Assembly (NCBI GenBank): GCA_006503475.1
Contig: RSEH01000031.1
Span: 62,001 to 126,000 of the forward strand
Length of the DNA: 64,000 bases
DNA from: Stentor roeselii
Lineage: Eukaryota > Ciliophora > Heterotrichea > Heterotrichida > Stentoridae
Direction of reading: 5' to 3'
The position numbers and the translations under genes are program-made. Shown one piece after another: positions 45,337-54,710 of this stretch. Every line of letters starts with the position of its first letter. Positions within the stretch are counted from its first letter, which is position 1. The notes under the pieces were generated by a model that made no database searches, was not told where the DNA came from, and was given only the letters and a program-made list of their open reading frames with translations.

Positions 45337-45957
45337 ATGAAACCTACCCAAAAAAAAAGTCCAAAATTTACCCAAAAGTTCCACTCAGAACTAGCAAGTC
45401 CAGAAAAAACCCGAAAGCCTTCCAAGAGATCCTCATTAAAAACACTAACCTTGCACCCATTATCTCAAAATCAAAACCGAGAATCCCTAGAAAATAAAGA
45501 CTTTTACCTTAACAGCAGAATCAAAATATTCAGAACTCACACAATCACAGAAGCTTCTAATTCAGGGTCTTCAGGAAACATCTGCAGAATGAATTTGAAG
45601 ACTCAAAGAAGAGTCGAATCTTTAGATTTTCTTGTCAATAAATGCAGTGATGCTCAGTTTGGCTTCGATAATTTCGAGGTGTTGAAAGGTGTTAAAAGAA
45701 TTAGTCAAGACTATGGAAAACTTAAGAAAACTGTTGAAAAGTTTCAAGATGATAATCCTGAAGAGCATGTTAGTTCTGGAATTAACTTTAAAGGACATCA
45801 GGCAAGGAAAATGAAAAGTTTCATGAGGTATGATGGAAAATTGAAAATGAAACAGACAAGTGGTTGGAAATATAAAGTTAATACTTTTACTAGATGTACT
45901 AGTAAAGCTACTGCAAGTGTTGGATTGGAAATTAATAGGAAAAATGGGTTCTTTTAA
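45337..45957 (+). CDS. basic protein, function unknown
   Basis: A 206-residue Lys/Ser/Thr-rich protein. The first 65 residues are basic and disordered-looking; a helical segment lies at about 100-140 (KCSDAQFGFDNFEVLKGVKR). The end contains VNTFTRCTSKATASVGLEIN. No membrane helix or known motif. The start has the context ATATTTAATG. Possibly a cytoskeletal or nuclear accessory protein; no family assigned. Confidence 0.65.
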   Translation: MKPTQKKSPKFTQKFHSELASPEKTRKPSKRSSLKTLTLHPLSQNQNRESLENKDFYLNSRIKIFRTHTITEASNSGSSGNICRMNLKTQRRVESLDFLVNKCSDAQFGFDNFEVLKGVKRISQDYGKLKKTVEKFQDDNPEEHVSSGINFKGHQARKMKSFMRYDGKLKMKQTSGWKYKVNTFTRCTSKATASVGLEINRKNGFF

Positions 45958-46256
45958 ATGAAGATAATTAATAATTATTGGTTGTTTGAATTGATAATTA
46001 GGTTTTTAGAGTAATTATAGGGAGTAGGCAAAAGATTTATTTTTTAATGAGGATATTATTTTAGGGGATTATTATAATCTAACCCATCAACCATAATCAA
46101 CACATAAAAATCTATGAAAAAATCATAATATTCAAAATATAAACATTAATAATTTTATCCAAAAACTTAAATGAAACAAGAAACATTAAAATCATATCTT
46201 CACTTTCGATCCTACATATTCAAGATAAACTTATTAATTCCAGAAATCATTAAACA

Positions 46257-47060
46257 TCAGGATTTCTTTCTAAGCAAGCTTTCTCCTCCCTGTGGAAAAA
46301 TAAAATACTCAGCAGCAGGACTCTGTTCAATAAACTTACAACTAAGAGGTTTAACAGGAGAATCATAAAAATTCAAAGGCTCCATGATCTTCGAAGCAAC
46401 ATGAATACCTTTTTTGCTTAAAGCCCTTTTAACCAATTCAAATTCTTTCATATTCGGAGTAAGAGCCGGGAGTTTTTCTTTATAATCCTGTTTCTCAAAA
46501 TCAAAGAAAAGCGGGTTGATTAACTTTTTATGTTTTTTATAAACTTTCTTCAGATTTTTTAAATGAAAAGACGAACTAATATTCCTTTTCTTTCCAGTCC
46601 TTTCATGCGATATTGATTTAGTTTCAAGTTTATATAAAAAATTTTCATCGCTTCTCGATTTTTCAATTCCCCACTTAATTAATTTTTTTTGTTTTCCTTT
46701 CAAAAATCTCCAGTCTTCAAGTACAGAATTTTTTAACTGTCGACTTTGACTGAGACTTTTTTGTTGTTTTTTTATCTTGATAGGTTTGGCTTTAGGAAGA
46801 AGAGGACTCAGTTGTTTGACTGGCTGAGGTTCTAACTTGCCTGAATGTTTTTTGAACCAGGTTAAAACTTTAGTTAAAAACTTGAGTTGAATATCTTTTT
46901 GGGAGATGACGCTTAGTTGGTGTAACAATAAGTTAAGCTTTTCTAAAAATACCGGCTTTACATTTCCAAATCTTTGAGAATTGTAAAGTCCTGTTAAAGT
47001 CTTCAACTCTTCATACTCCGGGGTACCCGCTAGCCAGTTGCAAGTCCAAAGAGAATCCAT
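46257..47060 (-). CDS. basic protein, function unknown
   Basis: A 267-residue protein. The N-terminal 75 residues are helical and may fold (LTGLYNSQRFGNVKPVFLEKL). The middle is Lys/Gln/Ser-rich (IKIKKQQKSLSQSRQLKN) and basic, and the C-terminus has a few hydrophobic patches (SKKGIHVASKIMEPLNFYD). It ends in TGA. The start is in CATAAATG context, 186 nt from the divergent ArfGAP gene. No family is recognised. Confidence 0.65.
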   Translation of the reverse strand: MDSLWTCNWLAGTPEYEELKTLTGLYNSQRFGNVKPVFLEKLNLLLHQLSVISQKDIQLKFLTKVLTWFKKHSGKLEPQPVKQLSPLLPKAKPIKIKKQQKSLSQSRQLKNSVLEDWRFLKGKQKKLIKWGIEKSRSDENFLYKLETKSISHERTGKKRNISSSFHLKNLKKVYKKHKKLINPLFFDFEKQDYKEKLPALTPNMKEFELVKRALSKKGIHVASKIMEPLNFYDSPVKPLSCKFIEQSPAAEYFIFPQGGESLLRKKS

Positions 47061-47246
47061 TTATGATAAAAAAAGTACTCAAAGAAACTCTAAAAAAATC
47101 ATAAAAACTCAAAATTTTTCCCTTTTTTTAAAGATTCTGATATTTTTACCTAATTTTTTATTGTCTTTTGTTAAAGTTGAAAAACTGATTCAAGAGGATG
47201 AATTTTTTTTTCTGGTTTAATCGATTCCATTCAAATTACTGTATAA

Positions 47247-48368
47247 ATGGACTACCAGACCCGACTCAACAACATTCTGAACAAACCTGGAAACAAGATG
47301 TGTGCTGATTGCAACGGACGGAACCCGAGATGGGCCAGCATTTCACTTGGAGTCTTTGTCTGTATTCGTTGCTGTGGTATGCATCGGGCGCTTGGAACTC
47401 ACATTTCAAAAATGAAGTCAACCACGTTGGACAAATGGTCTCCACAGATGTTTCATCTCTTCGAAACAGTGGATAATGAAATCTCAAATGCTTATTGGGA
47501 GGCCAACATGCCGAAAGGCTACAACAAGCCAGTCGAGAGTTCAGGAAGCTACGCGGTCGAAATGTTTTTAAGAGACAAATATGAGAGAAAGCTGTGGATC
47601 GGCGGAGGTCCAGACCCTTTGACACTTTCAAAGCAGCCTAAAAACTCAGACCGTCCTCAACTGAAATTGGAGAAAAAGGAAGAAAAAAGAACTTTGTCTG
47701 CAGGTCCTTTGGATGCAGATTTACTTTCAGACTCAACGCCACACTTACACTCTCATACAGCGAGTCATCTGCCACATCTGAGTGCATCAAGTCTACCGCT
47801 AAGCAAGACAGCTCCTCAAGTGAATCACTTGCACAGTCAGCAAGTGTCTTTTCCTCAGACAGTTCCTACTTACAACCAGAATAATGTCAACCTCTTCCCA
47901 AACAGCCAGCCCTTGAGTCAATTCCCTCCAACGACCGCCGCAGGCGGGAACTTCGGAAACCCGGTCCAGGTCCCGCCGATAACCCAGCCAGTCCCAGCCT
48001 TTCCCCAGGCGCCATTGGTTCAAGCAAGCACACCTCAGAGCTTCCAGGCTTTTCCTGCACAGAGCACCTACCCTCCTCAGAGTTACCCTCCTCAGAGTTA
48101 CCCTCCTCAGAACTACCCTCCTCAGAACTATCCTCCTCAGAACTACCCTCCTCAGAACTACCCTCCTCAGAACTTTAACAACCCTGGGTTTAATGCTCAT
48201 GCTGAAGCGGAAAAAAATATGAAAATCAACCAGGTGCTTTCAATGTACTCTTCACAACCTCCTCCTGCTCAGAATTCTGGAAGTACTGGGTTTAAACCTT
48301 TAGGGGCTATAGCTGCTCAGAACTTTTTTAATCAAGGAGGACATTCTCATCCTTACCCAACATTTTAG
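47247..48368 (+). CDS. ArfGAP (SMAP/AGFG-like) with Pro/Gln repeats
   Basis: A 373-residue protein. The ArfGAP domain fills about 5-120: zinc finger CADCNGRNPRWASISLGVFV with CIRCCGMHRALGTHIS next, holding the four Cys and the catalytic Arg. It stimulates GTP hydrolysis by Arf proteins in vesicle traffic. The remainder is a disordered Pro/Gln/Ser-rich tail with seven YPPQ units. The short-domain, long-tail plan is closest to SMAP-type ArfGAPs. The start context is TGTATAAATG. Confidence 0.93.
   Translation: MDYQTRLNNILNKPGNKMCADCNGRNPRWASISLGVFVCIRCCGMHRALGTHISKMKSTTLDKWSPQMFHLFETVDNEISNAYWEANMPKGYNKPVESSGSYAVEMFLRDKYERKLWIGGGPDPLTLSKQPKNSDRPQLKLEKKEEKRTLSAGPLDADLLSDSTPHLHSHTASHLPHLSASSLPLSKTAPQVNHLHSQQVSFPQTVPTYNQNNVNLFPNSQPLSQFPPTTAAGGNFGNPVQVPPITQPVPAFPQAPLVQASTPQSFQAFPAQSTYPPQSYPPQSYPPQNYPPQNYPPQNYPPQNYPPQNFNNPGFNAHAEAEKNMKINQVLSMYSSQPPPAQNSGSTGFKPLGAIAAQNFFNQGGHSHPYPTF
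48069..48173 (+). repeat. 15-nt minisatellite coding YPPQ(S/N) x7
   Basis: Seven in-frame copies of TACCCTCCTCAGARC with very few base changes, coding for YPPQS or YPPQN in the ArfGAP tail. The near identity at DNA level points to recent unit duplication. Confidence 0.92.
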
Positions 48369-48599
48369 TAGAATAATAGAATTTATATGAAAGGTTTGGA
48401 CTTTAGTAAGAGATTGAAATATAAATCGATGAGGTTATAAGGGTGATGTATTAGTTGTTGGCCTTAACTAACAACTTTCGTATTTTTATGAGTAATGGTA
48501 AAAACTATTTTTGAGTTTCGAAGATGAAATTTTTATTGATCTTTGAAAACTATAGTATATTGTTCTACGCTGATATATTTGAAACTATTAGCCTAATGA

Positions 48600-49652
48600 T
48601 TAGTTAGCTGTAGGGAAGGAAGGCTCCATATTAATACCACAGACACCGTTTCCAGTGCTGATTCCGATCTGGATGTATCCACCCATGCCCCAGTCAGTGC
48701 CCCAGGAATTCTTCACAATCCAGTAAGGAGGTGAAGCTCCATTGTTGTATCCGACTGCTAAGACTCCATGGTCAAGATTAGTACCACATCTGGAGGTAAC
48801 AGTTCCACCAGTGTACATTTGCCATGCGGATTGATCAGCTTCAACAGCAACTGATGTGGGTTGTTGAGCGACAGCAGCCATCAACGAGTTAGGACTTCCA
48901 GGTGCGACATCTTGAAATCCAGCAAGTTTAACAGCGACTTGTCCAGCAGCAGCAGTATTACAGCTCTGATCATTAGCAACATAAGGATAGTTACTTTCAG
49001 TAGTAATTCCATTGTCAATGATATACTTGAAAGCATTGTCCATAAGTCCTCCATCACATCCATAATTTCCATAGTTTCCGGAGCAGTCAACAAGTTGTTG
49101 TTCAGAGAGAGAAACAAGTCCATGTCCCTTGATCTGCCAGATGCCTTCAACAGATCCAGTGGTTGAGAAAGCCCAGCAAGAGCCGCACTGACCCTGGTCC
49201 TTCACAGGTGTCACAGCGCCCTGAGTCCTCCAGTCGACACTAGTGGGTGCAGTGAAGATGCCATCCCACTCAAAGTACTCCGAACTCGAAACTCTCGGAA
49301 CATGAGAAAACTTCTGAACAAAGGTCTTATATTCATCCCTAGTCATATCAGCGAATCTCGTCATTCCCAGAGTCCAGTCCAAGTTTTCTTTATTGCTCAG
49401 TCTTGCGAAGGCCATATTATCTTTAAAGATCTTGAATCTTCTCATCGACTCCTCATGTGAATCGTATTTTTTATTGAATCTATCAACGAAAGCTGAGAAC
49501 TCTTGATGCTCAAGTTCAAGTGTTGACAGAACAGAATCATTCGACGGTGGTCTTGAGAGAACCACTGCTAAAGTGCCGACAACTGCCACTAAGGCCAATG
49601 CTCCAATAAGTATTTTTCTGATTGGCTTTCTTGAAGAGACTTCCTGATACAT
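48600..49652 (-). CDS. papain-family cysteine protease (cathepsin L-like)
   Basis: A 350-residue proenzyme. An N-terminal hydrophobic segment (about 15-34, [18 protein letters not shown]) acts as signal or signal-anchor. The I29 inhibitor propeptide lies at about 50-110, and the mature C1A domain begins near [14 protein letters not shown]. The active site is complete: [11 protein letters not shown] (oxyanion Gln and catalytic Cys), [10 protein letters not shown] (His) and [11 protein letters not shown] (Asn). Expected location is food vacuoles or lysosomes. Trp codons are TGG throughout. Confidence 0.95.
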   Translation of the reverse strand: MYQEVSSRKPIRKILIGALALVAVVGTLAVVLSRPPSNDSVLSTLELEHQEFSAFVDRFNKKYDSHEESMRRFKIFKDNMAFARLSNKENLDWTLGMTRFADMTRDEYKTFVQKFSHVPRVSSSEYFEWDGIFTAPTSVDWRTQGAVTPVKDQGQCGSCWAFSTTGSVEGIWQIKGHGLVSLSEQQLVDCSGNYGNYGCDGGLMDNAFKYIIDNGITTESNYPYVANDQSCNTAAAGQVAVKLAGFQDVAPGSPNSLMAAVAQQPTSVAVEADQSAWQMYTGGTVTSRCGTNLDHGVLAVGYNNGASPPYWIVKNSWGTDWGMGGYIQIGISTGNGVCGINMEPSFPTAN

Positions 49653-49832
49653 TTATTTCCCCAGAAAAATGGAGGATTTGTGGAGAGATAATGAAAATTG
49701 AAATTTTATGAGTGTTGAAGAAATGTCTAGAAAGGAAAGTTGAAAGAGTTTGAGGGATGTTGAAAGTTGATGAGTTGGTTAAAAGTTTATATTGTGGATT
49801 TCTTATGGTTCAAAAAGCATGAAAGCCACTTC

Positions 49833-50465
49833 CTAGCAACATGTATTATTTTTCTTAGACGCATCTAAATTGGGAGTTAACTTGTTAGCAATATCTCCTT
49901 TGCCATTCGCATTTCCACTTTTCACCTTAGCCTCATAAATCGCTTGTAGCAAGTTCTCAAAAGCTTCCTTGACTCTAACAACAGTAACAGCAGAAGTTTC
50001 TTCAAACAAAAGTTTATTTTCCTTTGCAAAGTTTTCACCTTCATTTCTAGAAACTCTTCTAGCATCAGGTCGACTATCACAGATATCGACTTTATTTCCA
50101 ACAAGCATGATGACGATATCAGGTTCAGCATGATCTCTAAGTTCTTCCATCCATCTCTTTGCAGCGGCGAAGGACTTTTCATTTCCAATATCATAGACCA
50201 AGAGGGCTCCAACAGCCCTTCGATAATGTGCACTAGTGATGGCTCTGTACCTTTCCTGCCCTGCAGTATCCCAGATCTGCGCTTTGACAGTGCCTCCACT
50301 GGCGAGGGTCACTGTACGAGTGGCGAATTCGACTCCAATAGTCGAGGTGGGGTTTTTCGGGAGAGTTCCTTTGATATACCTGCTGAGAAGATGAGTTTTT
50401 CCTACAGCGGCTTCTCCGACAAGGACGATTTTATACAAATAATCGTATTCTTCTTCCCTTTTCAT
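49833..50465 (-). CDS. RAB11: Rab11-family small GTPase
   Basis: A 210-residue Rab. It has the P-loop GEAAVGKTH (note Ala-Ala where many Rabs have Ser-Gly), switch I STIGVEFATRTV, switch II WDTAGQERYRAITSAHYRRA, NKVD and ETSA motifs, and a C-terminal NNTCC double-Cys tail for geranylgeranylation. The switch II YRAITSAHYRRAVGALLVYD pattern is that of Rab11, which works in recycling endosomes; in ciliates Rab11 also serves contractile vacuole and cytoproct membranes. It lies 11 nt after the IDH stop on the same strand. Confidence 0.92.
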   Translation of the reverse strand: MKREEEYDYLYKIVLVGEAAVGKTHLLSRYIKGTLPKNPTSTIGVEFATRTVTLASGGTVKAQIWDTAGQERYRAITSAHYRRAVGALLVYDIGNEKSFAAAKRWMEELRDHAEPDIVIMLVGNKVDICDSRPDARRVSRNEGENFAKENKLLFEETSAVTVVRVKEAFENLLQAIYEAKVKSGNANGKGDIANKLTPNLDASKKNNTCC

Positions 50466-50476
50466 TAAATTCTAAA

Positions 50477-51706
50477 CTAAGTTAGCTTTGCCCTCAAGTT
50501 TTCAGCGACTTTATCTAAGAATTGCTCAGTGTTAAGCCAGTGCTCACGTTTCATGTTCTTCTCGTGAATGCAGAGCGCCAAGTCTTTTGTCATGAAACCG
50601 GATTCGATGGTTTCGACGATGACGGCTTCGAGAGTCTCGCACCAGTGCTTTAAGTCGTTGTTGTTGTCGAGTTTTGCTCGGTGAAGAAGTCCTCGGGTCC
50701 AGGCGAAGATTGAAGCGACTGAGTTTGTGGAAGTCTCTTCACCTTTTTGGTGTTGTCGGTAGTGACGAGTCACTGTGCCGTGAGCGGCTTCGGACTCTAT
50801 CGCACCCGATGGGGAGACTAAGACACTTGTCATTAGGCCGAGGGAACCGTAGCCTTGAGCTACTATGTCACTTTGGACGTCTCCGTCGTAGTTCTTGCAG
50901 GCCCATACGAAGCCACCGTTGCTCTTTAGGGCTTGGGCTACCATATCATCAATAAGTCTATGTTCATACCAAATGCCCTTCTCCAAATACCTCGCCTTAT
51001 AATCCGAGTTATAAATCCTCTCAAAGATATCCTTAAACCTTCCATCATACTTCTTCAAAATCGTATTCTTAGTCGAAAGATAAAGAGGGTACCCTCGATC
51101 AAGAGCATACTGAAAAGAAGAATGTGCGAATTCTTCAATAGACTCATCAGTATTATACATAGCAAGTCCAACCCCTGCCCCCTTATAACTAAAAACTTCC
51201 GTTTCAAACCCTTCACTTCCATCTTCCGGAGTGAATTTGACAGTAAATCGTCCTGGTGCCTGTACCACGAAATCAGTGGCTCTGTACTGATCAGCATGGG
51301 CATGTCTTCCAATCACAATCGGGTTGGTCCATCCAGGAACAAGTCTCGGAATATTCTTGCAAACGATAGGCTCTCGAAAGACAGTCCCTCTAAGTTCATT
51401 TCTGATGGTGCCATTAGGAGACTTCCACATCTTTTTCAAGCCAAACTCTTCTACTCTCGCCTCGTCTGGAGTGATAGTCGCGCATTTAATTCCGACTTTA
51501 CAGTCAAGAATGGCTCTTGCAGCGTCAAGAGTCACCTGGTCGTCGGTCTTGTCACGATATTCCATTCCTAAGTCGAAGTAAAGAATTGGAATGTCGAGAT
51601 GAGGAAAGATGAGCTTTTCCTTGATCATGGTCCAGATGATTCTGGTCATTTCATCACCGTCTAACTCTGCTACTGGGTTAGAGACTTTGATCTTAGGTCT
51701 TTCCAT
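50477..51706 (-). CDS. IDH: NADP+-dependent isocitrate dehydrogenase
   Basis: A 409-residue homodimeric-type IDH, full length. Hallmarks are [66 protein letters not shown] and [20 protein letters not shown]. It oxidises isocitrate to 2-oxoglutarate, making NADPH. There is no mitochondrial presequence, so it is probably cytosolic. It ends 11 nt before the Rab11 start. Plus-strand composition flips abruptly from G/T-rich to C-rich near 50940 inside the gene. Confidence 0.96.
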   Translation of the reverse strand: MERPKIKVSNPVAELDGDEMTRIIWTMIKEKLIFPHLDIPILYFDLGMEYRDKTDDQVTLDAARAILDCKVGIKCATITPDEARVEEFGLKKMWKSPNGTIRNELRGTVFREPIVCKNIPRLVPGWTNPIVIGRHAHADQYRATDFVVQAPGRFTVKFTPEDGSEGFETEVFSYKGAGVGLAMYNTDESIEEFAHSSFQYALDRGYPLYLSTKNTILKKYDGRFKDIFERIYNSDYKARYLEKGIWYEHRLIDDMVAQALKSNGGFVWACKNYDGDVQSDIVAQGYGSLGLMTSVLVSPSGAIESEAAHGTVTRHYRQHQKGEETSTNSVASIFAWTRGLLHRAKLDNNNDLKHWCETLEAVIVETIESGFMTKDLALCIHEKNMKREHWLNTEQFLDKVAENLRAKLT

Positions 51707-51781
51707 TTATTCACCATTGGTTAAATAAAGAACTCTTATGGCGCGAGCAGGTCTCAAGAATAGCAGATTATTATCCATTTA

Positions 51782-53215
51782 TCAAAAATCTGACTTCATG
51801 CTTAGATATCTTTCGATTGACTCTTTTCCTCGACTTCTTAATCTTTTGTAGAGGATTGAAACTTGACTTCCTTCGTTTTGGATGTCTTTTAAGATCTGGT
51901 TTTCAGTGAAACCGAGTCTTTTCTATGTTTTGGTTACGATTCCTGAGATTATGTCTAAGTCGATTGAGTTGCTTTCGACTGATCGGATTGGGATGTTTTG
52001 GGTTGTTGAACGGAATATTGACCTTGAATTTACCCAGTCGTCTTCGAGAAGGGCCTTGATGCTTGGCCGACGACGAGGATTGATGTCCAGCATCTTATTT
52101 AATAAGTTCCTAAGTGTTTCATTGCAGTTATTGGGAAAGGAAAACGATCCTTTTTCTATCCTCCTAAAAAGTTCCTTATCATTATAAGCCTTAAATGGCA
52201 TTTTTCCACAGACCATAGCATAAAGAAGTATCCCAAGAGCCCAGATATCAGCATTAAGTCCATGATAATCTTTGCGTCCAACGATTTCAGGTGCCATGTA
52301 ACTAGGAGTTCCACAAAAAACCCTACTTTTTTCATCATTCAAAGTAGAAAATCCAAAATCGATAATTTTCACATTAAACTTCTTATCAAGTAAAACATTA
52401 TCAAGTTTAATATCTCGATGGGCAACGCTCTGTTCATGACAATAATCAAGAGCAGACAAGACCTGTTTAAAAATCCTTCTTGCCTCAACTTCCTCAAGAG
52501 CGCCATTAGGTTTCGACTTAATAAAATTATAAAGTGAAGACCCTTTGACATATTCTAAAACAAGATGAAAATGTTTTTTCCCTTCAATAGTTTCTTTCAA
52601 CTTGACGATATTCGGATGATCGAGTTTCTTTAAAATTTCAATCTCTCTTAAAAGGTTATTTTTTTTGATAGGTTCAATGATTTGGTATCTTTCATAAGTC
52701 TTTATCGCGACTTTCTTGCCTGAATCATTGTGTAAAGCAAGTCGAACAACTGCATAGGCCCCTCTTCCCAGGACCGTCTGAACCGTGTACCCCGAAAGAC
52801 TTTCTTTGAAGTGGTCCTCGTCAGTCTTTCTAGGAACTGAAAGTCGCCGAGGGTTGGAAGTCAATCCTGTCATAGTAAGTCCAGGTGCGAAAGTGACAGG
52901 CCGTTGTCCGAAATCTGTTTTTTCTTTTAAATTAATGAAATTTCCAATATTTTGTTTAACTTGAGGATCTTTTCCAGTAATTCCAAAGTTTAGTTTGTTT
53001 TTTTCAATGTCTTGTTTCAGCTTTGTGAGAAAGTTTAAAGTCGTTTTAGTCCTTGGGTCTTTTGGAGGCTTTGAAGAGTTCTCAGCTACTGTTGTTGGTC
53101 GTCGGTTGACTTCTTTTATTTCGTAAAGACCGGGGATGATGTTTGTGTTGGACTTGATGCCGATAGTTGTCGTTTTCGAAAAGTCTCTTTTGTTGAGTCG
53201 AAAGTTTTCAGACAT
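51782..53215 (-). CDS. SNF1/MARK-like serine/threonine kinase (2 exons)
   Basis: Exons 51938-53215 and 51782-51922 join through a 15-nt intron into 472 residues. A disordered N-terminus of about 130 residues precedes a complete kinase domain: LGRGAYAVVR, VAIKTYE, HRDIKLDNVLL, DFGFS, a short activation loop VFCGTPSYMAPE, and DIWALGILLYAMVCG. The second exon adds RLGFTENQILKDIQNEGSQV, which resembles the UBA-like helix bundle found after the kinase domain in SNF1/MARK kinases. It ends in TGA followed at once by TAA. Confidence 0.92.
51923..51937 (-). other. 15-nt intron of the SNF1/MARK-like kinase
   Basis: On the minus strand GTAACCAAAACATAG: GT...AG, A at position 10, carrying the TAG that ends the unspliced ORF. 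Removal opens 46 further codons with UBA-like character. Confidence 0.9.
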
Positions 53216-53269
53216 TATTTGAATAATAAGATAAAGTAGTTGATATCTAGTTTATCAATCTTTATATAA

Positions 53270-54322
53270 ATGGGTGCTCTTTGCTCTCGAGAAACTACTG
53301 CTGCCCCTCAGAAATTAAACAAATATTTTTGTCAAAATGATAAAAGAGTCTTCAATGTTTCTTTTATTTCTTGTCAAGATCATCGACTTTGTGTTTATTG
53401 TTCTTTTCAAAGTGTTTCAAAGAAATGTTGCATTGTTTGTCTTAGAAGTTTAAGTCTAGAGGAACTTGGGCAGAAGGTGAAGATAGAAAATACTTGCTTT
53501 CATTGCAACCGGATTTTACTTTCAATAGTGAAAAGTCCTTGCAAATGCTTATTATGTGAAGAATGTTTTTCTCTCTCCTTGACTTCTGATAGATGTTTAG
53601 TTTGCAAGTCTTTTATTTCCACAAAAGTTTCAGTTGAATGCCTTATCTGCACTTCCAAAATGATGAGGGAAGAAATGTTGACTCTCGAATGTGAACACTT
53701 CATTTGCAAAGGTTGTCTTTTGTACTACGTCGAAAGCTACATGAAGGAAAAAATAAGAGAATTAAGAAATGATAAAGGAATCCCTTGTTACCTCTGTTCT
53801 CAGATCATCGGATTTTACATCATTCAATCAGTCCTCTCAAAGGAAAAGTTCGATATTTACGCCAGGAACTTAATTGAAGCAAATGAATGTCCAAAGTGCA
53901 AATTGCCTTATGTCACTGATGAGGTTAAAATCAGATGTTCTAGTTGTTTTTATCAGTTTTGTGATAAATGTCTCAGGGACCTTGAGAACTGCAAGTGTCT
54001 TGATGATGAAGAGATTTTTGGAAGTGACTTCAGCGCTTGTCCTGGATGTAGATGTCTTTATGCCAAGGACTTAGGGTGCAGTCATGTTAAATGCTTGAAA
54101 AAAGAATGCGCCGTTGAGTTCTGCTTTCAATGCTCTGCGTTTAGAAGTCCTACTCTTGCTCATGGAAATCATTATCATCGACCTCAGTGTAGTTTTTTTA
54201 GTGAGTATTTGAATGGTGATGTTTTTGATCAGAAATGTGAAAAATGTAATGAAAGAGGAACACTTTGTGAAAGGCCGAAAAATTTAAAGGTTCCTAGAAG
54301 GATCTCTGCGGGTGAGGTTTAA
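53270..54322 (+). CDS. RBR (RING-IBR-RING) E3 ubiquitin ligase
   Basis: A 350-residue Cys-rich protein. RING1 begins at CLICTSKMMREEMLTLECEH near 125, the IBR at CPKCKLPYVTDEVKIRCSSC near 208, and RING2 at CPGCRCLYAKDLGCSHVKC near 260. RING2 holds the expected catalytic Cys in GCSH, which forms a thioester with ubiquitin. The first 120 residues add two more Cys-rich, RING-like blocks (CVYCSFQSVSKKCCIVC; CFHCNRILLSIVKSPCKCLL), which is unusual. Start context CTTTATATAAATG. It is divergent from the kinase with 54 nt between starts. Confidence 0.9.
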   Translation: MGALCSRETTAAPQKLNKYFCQNDKRVFNVSFISCQDHRLCVYCSFQSVSKKCCIVCLRSLSLEELGQKVKIENTCFHCNRILLSIVKSPCKCLLCEECFSLSLTSDRCLVCKSFISTKVSVECLICTSKMMREEMLTLECEHFICKGCLLYYVESYMKEKIRELRNDKGIPCYLCSQIIGFYIIQSVLSKEKFDIYARNLIEANECPKCKLPYVTDEVKIRCSSCFYQFCDKCLRDLENCKCLDDEEIFGSDFSACPGCRCLYAKDLGCSHVKCLKKECAVEFCFQCSAFRSPTLAHGNHYHRPQCSFFSEYLNGDVFDQKCEKCNERGTLCERPKNLKVPRRISAGEV

Positions 54323-54710
54323 TTTATAGAATTTTGAGTGGTGGTTAGGGGTATTTAGGAAGAGTGTAATCCTTATATTATCATCAATATTATCAAATCA
54401 TTTATCGATTTTATCAATTCAAAAACTTATGAATCAAAAGTAGTTAATATTAGAATTGAAAATGAAAAAAAAAAATGATATACAGACAAGTATGATTATT
54501 TAAATATAATCTATTTAAAAGCATTTTTTGTATCATTATAAAATTGATAACCCTTGCTTATAGTACTAAACTTCATTCATTATGTTAAAAAAAAATAAAA
54601 ATAAATTCTGATTTGAAACTTTTTATAAATCATTCTAATATTCAATCCAATCCACCTTCAAAATAATCCAAATTCAAACCCTCCACAAACTTAAAACCTT
54701 TATAAAAAGA
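54323..54710. other. 388-nt AT-rich spacer between convergent genes
   Basis: Very AT-rich, with A-runs at 54465-54475 and 54585-54600. No gene or structured RNA recognised. Confidence 0.5.

Noticed and set aside
47799-48200. 133-codon minus-strand ORF with VLRRV repeats
   Set aside because: It is the antisense shadow of the YPPQ minisatellite in the ArfGAP gene.
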